33,070 bases of DNA from Methylobacterium platani. Its GTDB lineage: Bacteria; Pseudomonadota; Alphaproteobacteria; Rhizobiales; Beijerinckiaceae. Numbering within the stretch: the stretch's first letter is position 1; each line of letters begins with the position of its first letter. This document shows, piece by piece, positions 7,654 to 15,853 of the stretch. The translations under genes and the position numbers were made by a program. The stretch is taken from assembly GCF_001653715.1 (NCBI RefSeq), contig NZ_LWHQ01000061.1:32960-66029 (forward strand), read 5' to 3'. The notes under the pieces are model-generated. The model was not told the origin of the DNA. It did not search any database and was given only the letters and a program-made list of their open reading frames with translations.

Positions 7654-9507
7654 ATGACCACCCCGATCCTCTCGGTCCAGGACCTCACCGTCGCGTTCCG
7701 CTCCGAGCAGGCCTGGCGCCCGGTGGTGCACGGCGTCTCGTTCGACATCGGCCCGAAGGAGACGGTCGCCCTCGTCGGCGAGTCGGGCTCGGGCAAGAGC
7801 GTCACCGCGATGTCGATCATGCGGCTCACCCCGCGTGATGCGACCCGCACCGGCGGCCGCGTGCTGCTCGAGGGCCGCGACCTCCTGCGCCTGCCGGACG
7901 CCGAGATGCGGCGCATCCGCGGCGACGACGTCGCGATGATCTTCCAGGAGCCGATGACGAGCCTGAACCCGGTGCTCACCGTCGGCTTCCAGATCGGCGA
8001 GGCGCTGCGGCTGCATCGCGGGATGTCGCAGGCCCAGGCCGAAGCCGAGACGGTGCGGCTGTTCGACAAGGTCCGCATCCCGGCCGCCGCCTCGCGGGTG
8101 CACGATTATCCCCACCGCTTCTCCGGCGGCATGCGCCAGCGGGTGATGATCGCGATGGCACTCGCCTGCCGGCCGAAGCTCCTGATCGCCGACGAGCCGA
8201 CGACGGCGCTCGACGTGACGATCCAGGCCCAGATCCTGGACCTCATCAAGCTCCTCCAGGAGGAAGAAGGGATGTCGGTCCTGTTCATCACCCACGACAT
8301 GGGGGTGGTGGCCGAGATCGCCGACCGGACCGTGGTGATGGTCGACGGGCGCGCCGTCGAGACGGGGGCCACCGAGCAGATCTTCCGCCGCCCGGCCCAC
8401 CCCTACAGCCGCGCGCTGCTCGCCGCCGTGCCGACTCTCGGGGCGATGAAGGGCCAACCGCACCCGGCCCGGTTCCCGATCGTCGACCGCGCCACCGGCG
8501 AGCCGGAGGTCGCCCCGCCGCTGCCCGACACCGTCCGCGAGGGCGAGCGCCCGGTGCTGGAGGTGAAGGGGCTCACCACCCGCTTCGACATCCGCGGCGG
8601 GCTGCTGTCGCGGGTGCGCGGCCGGGTCCACGCGGTCGAGAACGTGTCCTTCGCGGTGCGCGAAGGCGAGACCCTGGCCCTCGTCGGCGAATCGGGCTGC
8701 GGCAAGTCCACCACCGGCCGCTCGGTGCTGCGGCTGATCGAGCCGGTCGCCGGCTCGGTCCTTCTCGACGGCGAGGACGTGCTCGGCCTGTCGCCCCAGG
8801 CGCTCCGCGCCTGCCGCCGGCGGATGCAGATGATCTTCCAGGATCCCTTCGCCAGCCTCGACCCGCGGATGAGCGTGGGTGCGGCCATCGCCGAGCCGCT
8901 CCTCATCAACCGCCTGTGCTCCCGCGCGCAAGCGCGCGAGCGCGCCGCGGATCTCCTGCGCCGGGTCGGCCTCAAGCCCGAGATGGCGAGCCGCTTCCCG
9001 CACGAATTCTCCGGCGGCCAGCGCCAGCGCATCTGCATCGCCCGTACGCTCGCGCTCGAGCCCAGGCTGATCGTCGCCGACGAATCGGTCTCGGCCCTCG
9101 ACGTGTCGGTGAAGGCGCAGGTGGTGAACCTGATGCTCGACCTGCAGGCCTCGCTGGGGCTCGCCTACCTGTTCATCTCGCACGACATGGCGGTGGTGGA
9201 GCGGGTCAGTCACCGGGTCGCCGTGATGTATCTCGGCGAGATCGTCGAGATCGGCCCCCGGGCGGCGATCTTCGGCGCGCCCCAGCACCCCTACACGAAG
9301 AAGCTGATCGCCGCGGTGCCCGTCCCCGATCCGGGCCGCCGACGGCAGCTCCACGCCGTGCGCAGCGACGAGATCAAGAGCCCGATCCGCCCGGTCGACT
9401 ACGTGCCGCCTGAGCGGCTGTACCGGGAGGTCTCGCCCGGCCACGTGGTGCAGGTCTGGGGACCGGAATGGGAGGCGCCGGCGGGCGGGATGGCGGCGGT
9501 GGCGTGA
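7654..9507 (+). CDS. Fused dipeptide-type ABC ATPase (DppD-DppF)
   Basis: One 617-residue polypeptide carries two complete ABC ATPase domains, replacing the usual separate DppD and DppF. Domain 1 has Walker A GESGSGKS (42-49), signature FSGGMRQR (about 155-162) and Walker B LLIADEP (about 175-181). Domain 2 has Walker A GESGCGKST (about 344-352), signature FSGGQRQR (about 452-459) and a Walker B ending ADES rather than ADEP. Each domain is followed by an oligopeptide C-terminal extension with HPYSRALL or HPYTKKLI. The ATG at 7654 follows GAAGGGG; upstream in-frame codons run through the inverted repeat and are rejected. It powers the upstream permease pair. Confidence 0.95.
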   Translation: MTTPILSVQDLTVAFRSEQAWRPVVHGVSFDIGPKETVALVGESGSGKSVTAMSIMRLTPRDATRTGGRVLLEGRDLLRLPDAEMRRIRGDDVAMIFQEPMTSLNPVLTVGFQIGEALRLHRGMSQAQAEAETVRLFDKVRIPAAASRVHDYPHRFSGGMRQRVMIAMALACRPKLLIADEPTTALDVTIQAQILDLIKLLQEEEGMSVLFITHDMGVVAEIADRTVVMVDGRAVETGATEQIFRRPAHPYSRALLAAVPTLGAMKGQPHPARFPIVDRATGEPEVAPPLPDTVREGERPVLEVKGLTTRFDIRGGLLSRVRGRVHAVENVSFAVREGETLALVGESGCGKSTTGRSVLRLIEPVAGSVLLDGEDVLGLSPQALRACRRRMQMIFQDPFASLDPRMSVGAAIAEPLLINRLCSRAQARERAADLLRRVGLKPEMASRFPHEFSGGQRQRICIARTLALEPRLIVADESVSALDVSVKAQVVNLMLDLQASLGLAYLFISHDMAVVERVSHRVAVMYLGEIVEIGPRAAIFGAPQHPYTKKLIAAVPVPDPGRRRQLHAVRSDEIKSPIRPVDYVPPERLYREVSPGHVVQVWGPEWEAPAGGMAAVA

Positions 9508-9550
9508 GCGCCGACGCACGCCGCTCGACGGCCCTGCTACCCTCTTGATA

Positions 9551-9584
9551 ATCCCGGGGCTCGCCGGAGGCGAGGATCCGGGAT
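9551..9584. repeat. REP-like hairpin 1
   Basis: ATCCCGG (9551-9557) pairs with CCGGGAT (9578-9584), and inside it CTCGCC (9560-9565) pairs with GGCGAG (9569-9574). This gives a cruciform-prone 34-nt element just downstream of the fused ATPase gene. It lies between convergent genes. Confidence 0.6.
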
Positions 9585-9653
9585 CCAAAACGCCGCCGAG
9601 ACCCCGAAGGCCGGCCGGCTCTCCACGTCATCCTGCACCGACAGCGCCGGTGG

Positions 9654-9683
9654 ATCCCGGGATCCGCTTCGCGGCCCCGGGAT
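9654..9683. repeat. REP-like hairpin 2
   Basis: ATCCCGGG (9654-9661) pairs with CCCGGGAT (9676-9683). An inner CCGC-TTC-GCGG stem lies at 9664-9674. It shares its outer stem with hairpin 1 about 70 bp away, forming a BIME-like pair in the 221-bp region between convergent genes. It may also act as a bidirectional terminator. Confidence 0.6.
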
Positions 9684-9728
9684 GACCAGGAGGGTGTCAG
9701 CTCGGCCGTGCCGATGGCTGCCGGGCCC

Positions 9729-11192
9729 TCAGCGCCCGGGCCCGACCACCTCCGGCACCTTCACCGGCACCGGCACCGCCGCCGGGCTCACGGTGCCCGA
9801 GGGCAGCGTGCTGATGGTCGTGGTCTTCGGGGCGGCGTCGGCGCCGTTGAGCGCGCCCGGGGCGGCGGCCGGCTCGCCCTCGTGCGCGGTCCCGTGGGCG
9901 CGGCCCAGCAGGTCCGGCGGGGTCTGCCACACGAAGGCGTCGAGGCGGCCGCTCACCGGCGAGATCGGCGCCCAGCGGTCGGTGACGAGGCCGTCGGCGC
10001 ACCAGGCCGGATCGCGGGGCGCGCGCACGGCCCGGGCCTGCCACTCGCGGGCCTTGCCGGAGGCCGCGCCGTGCTCGGCCTCCTCGATCTCCGCCATCAG
10101 GTCGTAGGCGCGCGCCGTCGGGTTGTCGGCGAGGAGCGGGGCCAGCACGTCGCGGGCGCGGCCGAACTCGCGGGCGTCGAGGGCGGCGCGGGCGATGGCG
10201 AAGCGCGCCTCCGGGTGCCACGACGAGATCCGGGCCAGGGTCTCGGCGCGGGCCAGCCGGTCGCGGCTCGAATCGCCGGTGCGCAGGTCGAGATAGACCC
10301 GGGCGAGGTCCGGATGCGGGTTGGCGCGCCAGGCCGCCTCCACCACCTTGGCGCCGCGCTTGAGGTCGCCGCGGCGGGCGAACAGGCGCCCGGCCACCGC
10401 CGCCGCCGGCACCAGGTCCGGGGCGAGCTTCACGGCTTCGCGACCTTGAGCCAGGGCGCGCTCGGGATCGCCGGCCTCGAGGTCGAGGGCGCTCGCGGTC
10501 AGCAGCACCGCGCGTTGGCGCCGCATCGCCGCCTTGTCGGAGAGGCCGAGGCTCGCGCGGCGCGAGACCGTGTCGAGGGCGCCGGCCCAGTCGCGGTCGG
10601 CGCACTGGCCCTCCATCACCGCCTCGTTGGCCCAGGTCACGCTCGGGGCGAGGCGGGCGGCCTCGAGGGCGTAGGCCCGGGCCGTGGTCTCGTCGTCCTG
10701 GCGCCGCGCCTCGACGAACAGGCCGCGCAGGCCGAGCACCCGGGTCTCGGGATCGTCGACCATGCGGCGGAAGGCGCGCTCGGCCCCGGCGCGGTCGCCG
10801 GAGATCTGGGCGGCCTGGGCGGTCAGCAGCAGGGCGAGCGGCTCAGGCCCGAGCAGCCGCTCGGCCTCGCCGGCGAGGCGCCGCGCCGCGATCGGGTCGC
10901 CGGAGCCCACCGCCACCATGCCGCGCGACAGCGCGTTGTAGCCCCGCTCCTGGCGCCGGCGCCGGCTCGACAGGGTCAGCCGCTCGGGCAGGTTCAGGAC
11001 GCCGCGGGCGAAGGCCCAGACGAAGCCGAGCACCACCGCGAGCACCATCACGCCGACGAGCGCCGCCGCGAGGCTGGTCGCCAGCTCGTAGCCGCCCCAG
11101 GTCACGGTGACCAGGCCGGGCCGGTCGGCGAGCCAGACCGCCCCGTAGGCGGCGAGGGCGAGGAGAGCCAGGAAGGCGAGTGCGCGCCACAT
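9729..11192 (-). CDS. hemY: HemY-type TPR membrane protein
   Basis: This 487-residue protein has two N-terminal membrane segments (about residues 5-25 and 38-62) and a HemY_N-like region (RLTLSSRRRRQERGYNALSRGM). A tetratricopeptide-rich periplasmic or cytosolic body (about 90-400) and a low-complexity Ala/Pro/Thr tail follow. Proteobacterial HemY of this type is encoded with hemD and is linked to heme synthesis, but is distinct from protoporphyrinogen oxidase of the same name. ATG start with GGAG about 11 nt upstream. It is the last gene of a hemD - Mic60-like - hemY array on the minus strand. Its molecular role is not settled. Confidence 0.88.
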   Translation of the reverse strand: MWRALAFLALLALAAYGAVWLADRPGLVTVTWGGYELATSLAAALVGVMVLAVVLGFVWAFARGVLNLPERLTLSSRRRRQERGYNALSRGMVAVGSGDPIAARRLAGEAERLLGPEPLALLLTAQAAQISGDRAGAERAFRRMVDDPETRVLGLRGLFVEARRQDDETTARAYALEAARLAPSVTWANEAVMEGQCADRDWAGALDTVSRRASLGLSDKAAMRRQRAVLLTASALDLEAGDPERALAQGREAVKLAPDLVPAAAVAGRLFARRGDLKRGAKVVEAAWRANPHPDLARVYLDLRTGDSSRDRLARAETLARISSWHPEARFAIARAALDAREFGRARDVLAPLLADNPTARAYDLMAEIEEAEHGAASGKAREWQARAVRAPRDPAWCADGLVTDRWAPISPVSGRLDAFVWQTPPDLLGRAHGTAHEGEPAAAPGALNGADAAPKTTTISTLPSGTVSPAAVPVPVKVPEVVGPGR

Positions 11193-11304
11193 CTGTCCAT
11201 CAACTCCAGAAAGCCGCGCTGCCGCTCACGGGCGCGCGAGGGGGCGTCGATCGCGCCCCGGGAAACAGGGCGGCCGCCCGGGCGGGCGGCCGCGGCTCAG
11301 GGCG

Positions 11305-13701
11305 TCAGCGGGTCGCCGGGGGCTGAATCGCCGCGAAGGCGGCGGCAAGCCGCGCCCGGGCGGCCTCGCCGGCCGCGGCGCGGGCCTTCAGGCGCTGGCC
11401 GAAATCGCCGGCTTCCTTGCGGGCCTGCTCCGGCAGGGCGTCGAAGGCCTGGGCGGCTTCCGCCACCGCGCCGCGGGCGAGGGCGTCCTGGACCTTGGCG
11501 ATGCCGGACTCGGTCGGATCGGCGGCGTTGCCCGGCGCCGGGGCCGCGCCCTCGGTTCCGACCTTGCGCACCGAGACGATCGACTCGGCCATGCTGGTCA
11601 GCCGGTCGGCGATGCTGCCGCGCTCGGCCACCGCCCGCTGCCGGGCGGCCAGCGCCGCGGCGTTCAGCTTGGCGGCGACGGGCTGGAAGCTCTGGGCGAG
11701 CGCGGCGGCGGTCGGCGCGCCGCTCTGGGCGAAGGGCTCGAGCGGGGCGAGCGCCCCGGCCTGGCCGGGATCGAGCTGCTTGAGGGTCGCGAGCGCGTCG
11801 GCATAGGGCGCGCCGCTGGCGAGCGCGCTGGCGATCCGGTCGGAGGCGACGACCCGGAGCGCCGCCTGGACCGAGCCGGCCTCGGCCCGGCCCTCCACCG
11901 CCTTGGCGAGGTCGGCGAGGCGCTGGTCGACGGTCCTGGTGCGGGCGTCGAGGGCCTGCTGCAGCCCGTCGAAGCGCTGGTCGGACGCCTTGGCCCGGGT
12001 GTCGAGCGTCTGGCGCAGCTCGTCGAGGCGCTGGCCGAGCGCCTTGTCGGCCTGCTCGTCGGCCGCCGCGCGGGTGCCGAGATCGGCCTGGAGCGCCTTC
12101 AGGCTCTTGTCGAGCCCGTCGAGCCGCCCGCGCAGGTCGGCGCCGTCGCCGCGGCCCTGGAGCGCGGTCACCGCCTGGGCGAGGCCGTCGACCCGCTGGC
12201 GCAGGCCGGCATCGCCCGCCCGGCCCTGGAGCTCGGCGAGCTGCTTCTCGATGCCCTGGAGCCGGGCCGGGTCGATGCCGGTGCCCTGTGCCGCGCCTTG
12301 AGCCGGGGCGGAGGTCTGCGCGGCGGGCGCCGGCTGGCCGGCGCCCGAGGCCGGTGCGGCCTCGGCCTTGCGCAGGGCCTCGTCGGCGCGCTGGCTCGCG
12401 GCCTTGGCGGCGGCGTCGGCCGCCCGCACCGCGTCGGGCAGCGGGCGGAGCGTCGCCTCCAGCGAGGCGATGCGGCGGTCGAGGGCCTGGACGCTGTCGC
12501 GCGGCGCGAGATCGGCCAGGCGCTGCTCCAGCGGCACGGAGCCGGCGTCGCCCTGCGGCGCCTCGGGCTTCGGCAGGTTGATGCCGTAGGCCGGGCCGTA
12601 GGTGGTCGCGCCGTAGAGGAGGCCCGCCCCGACCACGCCGCCGAGGAGCGAGGCGGCGAGCAGCGAGCCGAAGCCGGCGCCGGAACGGGCCTGCGGCGCC
12701 GCGACCGCGGCGGTCCCGGCGCCGCTGCGGGCGGCGTCTGACTTCGGCGCGGCCGTCGCGGTGCCGGCGGCCGGCCCGGTCTGCGGACCGGTCTTGGGAA
12801 CCGTCGAGAGCCGCGCGCCGGCAGACCCCGCCGCGGCGGCGCTCGCGGGGTTCGGGCCCGATCCGGCCGAGGCGGCGCCGGTCGTCGCGCCGGTGCCGGC
12901 CGACGGGGACTTGGTGTCGAGGGGCTTGCCGTCCGTGGCCTTCGTCGCCTCCGGCGGCTTGGCGCCCGGGATGGCGCCCGGGATGGCGGTCGCCGGTGCA
13001 CCGGGCTTACCCTCGGCGGGCTTGATGTCGCCCGGCTTGGTCTCGCCCACCTTGAGCGGCCCGCTGCCCGGGCCCGTGACGCCCGCGGCGGTGACGGGCT
13101 TCGCGGCGCCGGTCGGCGAGGCCGCCGCCGACGGCGACGCGGTGACGGAGGACGGCGCCCCCGGCTTGGTCTCGACGGGCTTGACCTCGTTCGGCTTGGC
13201 GTCGCCGACCTTGAGCGGGCCGCTGCCCGGGTCGGTGACGCCCGGGCCGGTCGCGGGCTTCGCCGCGCCGGTCGGGGAGGCCGCGGATCCCGGCGGCGTG
13301 GCGCCCGTCACGGAGGACGGCGTCGCGGGCTTGGTCTCGCCCGGCTTCACGGGGGCGGTCGCCGCCGCGCCGCCGGTGGAGGACGCGCCGCCGACGGCCT
13401 CGCTGCCGGCCGGCTTCGGTGCCGGGGCGGCTGCGCCGGTCGGGCCGGTCGCGCCGGGCTTGCCGACCTCGGCCGACCTCACCGCCTCGCCGGGCTTCAC
13501 CGCCGCGGCCGCGGGGGACGCGGCCTTCGCGGCGTCGGCCTTCGCAGCGTCCGGCTTGGCCGGGTCCTTGCCGGGCTCGGCCTTCGGCGTCTCGGCGACG
13601 CGGGTCGCCTTCAGGTCGATGATCGGCCCATCCGCCGGGTTGCCGCCGCGCCCGCCGGGACGGTTGCGGGAATCCTTCTGGTCCTTGTCGGATGGGGTCA
13701 C
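11305..13701 (-). CDS. Mic60/mitofilin-like inner-membrane protein
   Basis: This protein has 798 residues and a GTG start. A very long Ala/Pro/Gly/Lys-rich N-terminal region (1-340) includes a repeat of about 53 residues in two copies (about 127-181 and 182-234). A single membrane segment (SLLAASLLGGVVGAGLLYGA, about 345-364) follows. Then comes a long coiled-coil domain (about 388-640) and a C-terminal helical region (about 640-798) resembling the mitofilin domain (LDPGQAGALAPLEPFAQSGAP and following). Alphaproteobacterial Mic60 homologues are known to sit in heme operons between hemD and hemY, exactly as here. They are linked to shaping of intracytoplasmic membranes. The N-terminal region is unusually long. 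The family call rests on architecture plus synteny. Confidence 0.8.
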   Translation of the reverse strand: MTPSDKDQKDSRNRPGGRGGNPADGPIIDLKATRVAETPKAEPGKDPAKPDAAKADAAKAASPAAAAVKPGEAVRSAEVGKPGATGPTGAAAPAPKPAGSEAVGGASSTGGAAATAPVKPGETKPATPSSVTGATPPGSAASPTGAAKPATGPGVTDPGSGPLKVGDAKPNEVKPVETKPGAPSSVTASPSAAASPTGAAKPVTAAGVTGPGSGPLKVGETKPGDIKPAEGKPGAPATAIPGAIPGAKPPEATKATDGKPLDTKSPSAGTGATTGAASAGSGPNPASAAAAGSAGARLSTVPKTGPQTGPAAGTATAAPKSDAARSGAGTAAVAAPQARSGAGFGSLLAASLLGGVVGAGLLYGATTYGPAYGINLPKPEAPQGDAGSVPLEQRLADLAPRDSVQALDRRIASLEATLRPLPDAVRAADAAAKAASQRADEALRKAEAAPASGAGQPAPAAQTSAPAQGAAQGTGIDPARLQGIEKQLAELQGRAGDAGLRQRVDGLAQAVTALQGRGDGADLRGRLDGLDKSLKALQADLGTRAAADEQADKALGQRLDELRQTLDTRAKASDQRFDGLQQALDARTRTVDQRLADLAKAVEGRAEAGSVQAALRVVASDRIASALASGAPYADALATLKQLDPGQAGALAPLEPFAQSGAPTAAALAQSFQPVAAKLNAAALAARQRAVAERGSIADRLTSMAESIVSVRKVGTEGAAPAPGNAADPTESGIAKVQDALARGAVAEAAQAFDALPEQARKEAGDFGQRLKARAAAGEAARARLAAAFAAIQPPATR
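13000..13323 (-). repeat. Tandem intragenic repeat in the Mic60-like gene
   Basis: Two adjacent copies (13159-13323 and 13000-13158) encode about 53-55 residues each. Shared elements are PSSVT, ASPTGAAKP, PGSGPLKVG, and a run of KP-x-E-x-KPG. The encoded segment is disordered and Lys/Pro-rich. It is prone to slippage, so copy number may vary among strains. Confidence 0.75.
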
Positions 13702-13736
13702 GGCCGAAGATCCTCACCTCTTAAGCCGGGCCGGGT

Positions 13737-13754
13737 GCCCGCCGGAAGGCGGGC
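13737..13754 (-). terminator. Hairpin between hemD and the Mic60-like gene
   Basis: GCCCGCC (13737-13743) and GGCGGGC (13748-13754) form a perfect 7-bp stem with a 4-nt loop. No T-tract follows on the minus strand. It may attenuate rather than end transcription from hemD into the next gene. Confidence 0.3.
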
Positions 13755-13824
13755 CCGATCGGCACGGCGGGAGCGCGGCCGCGGGGCAGGATCCCGCCCG
13801 GGCCGCGCGCTGCTTCATCGTCCC

Positions 13825-14622
13825 TTAGCACTGCTCCCGGCCAGGGCGAAGGCCCGGCGAGGCCTCCACGCCGCTGTCCGAAAGGATGGGGCCGAGGCCG
13901 GCGAGGAGCGCGTCCTCGTCCGGCCTTGCCGCGACGACATGGGACAGGATGCCGGCCGCGACCAGGGGCGCGGCCACGTCCGGCGACAGGCAATGATGCG
14001 CCAGGCCGCGAAACGCCGCCTCCCGCCCCGCCGCCCGGGCGAGGCCCAGCGCCGTCGCGGCGCTGCGGCGGGAATAGTGCAGGGCGGCATCGAGGGCGCC
14101 CTCCGCCAGGGCCGTCGCCACCGGCTCCGGCAGGTCCGGGACGGGGCGGGCCGCGTAGGCGACCCAGACCGTCAGCCGGTAGCCCCGCGCGCCGAGCGTC
14201 GCGGCCGGCTCGTCCTTGCGCTCCTGCCCGGCGGCGTGGACGAGGCGCGCGCCCCGCGGCAGGGCGTCGCCGATCAGGGCGGCGAGGGCGCGGGCGTCGC
14301 CTCCGGCCTCGCGGACCCGGTCCAGTCCCGCCGCCCTCGCCGCCGCGGCGGTGCGCGCGCCGACGCAAAAGGCCGGCAGGGCGGCGAGCGCGCTCCTCGC
14401 CACCGCCGGCACCGCGCTCGCGCTCGTCAGGATCAGGGCGTCGAACGGGCCGTCCGGCGGCGGCGCGCCGCTCGGGGCGAGGTCGAGGACCGGGGCGAGG
14501 AGCGGGCGATGGCCGAGGGCCGCGACGCGCTCGGCCGTGCGCGCGCCGGCCGGCACGGGCCGCGCGACCCACACCCCGAGACGCCCCCCGGGAGCGGCTG
14601 CGCCTTCCCTCGCCCGCGTCAC
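13825..14622 (-). CDS. hemD: Uroporphyrinogen-III synthase
   Basis: The 265-residue cytosolic enzyme closes hydroxymethylbilane with inversion of ring D, giving uroporphyrinogen III for heme, cobalamin and siroheme. HemD sequences are poorly conserved. The visible family pattern is an N-terminal VWVARPVPAGARTAERVAALGH, a central FDALILTSASAVPA, FCVGARTAAAARAAG and a late region HYSRRSAATALGLA with CLSPDVAAPL. The GTG at 14622 is chosen because GGGGAGGG lies 5 nt upstream and it starts next to the first conserved strand. An in-frame ATG further upstream (14679) would add 19 low-complexity residues. The gene diverges from tsaD by 151 bp. hemC, its usual upstream neighbour, is absent. Confidence 0.85.
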   Translation of the reverse strand: MTRAREGAAAPGGRLGVWVARPVPAGARTAERVAALGHRPLLAPVLDLAPSGAPPPDGPFDALILTSASAVPAVARSALAALPAFCVGARTAAAARAAGLDRVREAGGDARALAALIGDALPRGARLVHAAGQERKDEPAATLGARGYRLTVWVAYAARPVPDLPEPVATALAEGALDAALHYSRRSAATALGLARAAGREAAFRGLAHHCLSPDVAAPLVAAGILSHVVAARPDEDALLAGLGPILSDSGVEASPGLRPGREQC

Positions 14623-14773
14623 GCGCCCTCCCCTGCCTCCCGGCACCGGTCGTCCGGCACCGGCGTCCGGCACTTGCATCGGGCACTTGGCCCACCCCGC
14701 ACCGGCGGGTTATCTGGGGGCACCATACCGGCCGCCGCGCGGCGTGCCAGCCCCTCGCGAGACCAAGACCCCC

Positions 14774-15853
14774 ATGAACGTCCTCGGGATCGAGACCACC
14801 TGCGACGAGACCGCGGCCGCGATCGTGGCGGTGGGGGAGGACGGGCGCGGGGAGATCCGCTCCAACGAGGTGCTGAGCCAGATCGCCGAGCACGCCGCCT
14901 ATGGCGGCGTGGTGCCGGAGATCGCCGCCCGCGCCCATGTCGAGGTGCTCGACCGGCTCGTCGCCCGGGCGCTCGCCACCGCGAATCTCGGGCTCGCCGA
15001 CCTCGACGGCATCGCGGTCGCGGCCGGCCCCGGGCTGATCGGAGGCGTGCTGGTCGGCCTCGTCACCGGCAAGACCCTGGCGCTGGTCTCGCGAAAGCCC
15101 CTCGTCGCGGTCAACCACCTCGAGGCCCACGCCCTCACCGCCCGGCTCACCGACGGTCTCGCCTTCCCGTACCTGCTGCTGCTCGCCTCCGGCGGCCATA
15201 CCCAGCTCGTCGCCGTGAAGGGCGTCGGCGAGTACGTGCGCCTCGGCGGCACCATCGACGACGCCATCGGCGAGGCCTTCGATAAGGTGGCGAAGCTCCT
15301 GGGCCTCGCCTATCCGGGCGGGCCGGAGGTCGAGCGCGCCGCCGAGGGCGGCAACCCGGAGCGCTTCGCCCTGCCGCGGCCGATGCTCGGCCGGCGCGAG
15401 CCGAACTTCTCCCTCTCCGGCCTCAAGACCGCCCTGCGGATCGAGGCCGAGCGCATCGCGCCCCTCACCAACCAGGACGTCGCCGACCTCTGCGCCGGCT
15501 TCCAGGCCGCGGTCGTCGACGTGGTGGTCGACCGGGTGCGGGTGGCCCTGCGCGATTTCGGCGCCGTCGCCGGCCATCCGACCGCCCTCGTGGTCGCCGG
15601 CGGCGTCGCGGCGAACGGCGCCCTGCGCCGCGCCCTCGCCCGCCAGGCCGGCGAGGCCGGGCTGCCCCTCGTCGCCCCGCCCCTGCCGCTCTGCGGCGAC
15701 AACGGCGCGATGATCGCCTGGGCCGGCATCGAGCGCCTGCGGCTCGGCCTCACCGACGACATCACGGCGCCGGCCCGGCCGCGCTGGCCCTTCGCGCAGG
15801 CCCGGGATGCCGCCGGGGACGCCGGCCCGGCCGCGAGCCAGCCCGCCGGATGA
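14774..15853 (+). CDS. tsaD: tRNA N6-threonylcarbamoyladenosine synthase TsaD
   Basis: This 359-residue protein of the Kae1/TsaD ASKHA fold transfers the threonylcarbamoyl group to A37 of ANN-decoding tRNAs with TsaB and TsaE. Motifs are GIETTCDET (5-13), the metal-binding NHLEAH (H115, H119), LLASGGHTQL (about 137-146), a GGTIDDAIGEAFDKVAKLLG segment, and a late VVAGGVAANGALR. The ATG at 14774 gives the standard N-terminus MNVLGIETT. An upstream in-frame extension into the divergent region is rejected. It overlaps the next gene by 4 bp (ATGA), indicating coupled translation. The gene is usually essential. Confidence 0.97.
   Translation: MNVLGIETTCDETAAAIVAVGEDGRGEIRSNEVLSQIAEHAAYGGVVPEIAARAHVEVLDRLVARALATANLGLADLDGIAVAAGPGLIGGVLVGLVTGKTLALVSRKPLVAVNHLEAHALTARLTDGLAFPYLLLLASGGHTQLVAVKGVGEYVRLGGTIDDAIGEAFDKVAKLLGLAYPGGPEVERAAEGGNPERFALPRPMLGRREPNFSLSGLKTALRIEAERIAPLTNQDVADLCAGFQAAVVDVVVDRVRVALRDFGAVAGHPTALVVAGGVAANGALRRALARQAGEAGLPLVAPPLPLCGDNGAMIAWAGIERLRLGLTDDITAPARPRWPFAQARDAAGDAGPAASQPAG

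Noticed and set aside
7273..9588. A 771-codon minus-strand frame opposite the fused ATPase
   Set aside because: It is the antisense shadow of two complete ABC domains and has shadow-like composition.
12761..13828. A 355-codon plus-strand frame opposite the Mic60-like N-terminal region
   Set aside because: It mirrors the repetitive Pro/Ala tract. The minus-strand frame has a TM, a coiled coil and heme-operon synteny, so it is preferred.
14216..14773. In-frame upstream extension of tsaD
   Set aside because: It is antisense to hemD and low in complexity; TsaD starts at MNVLGIETT.
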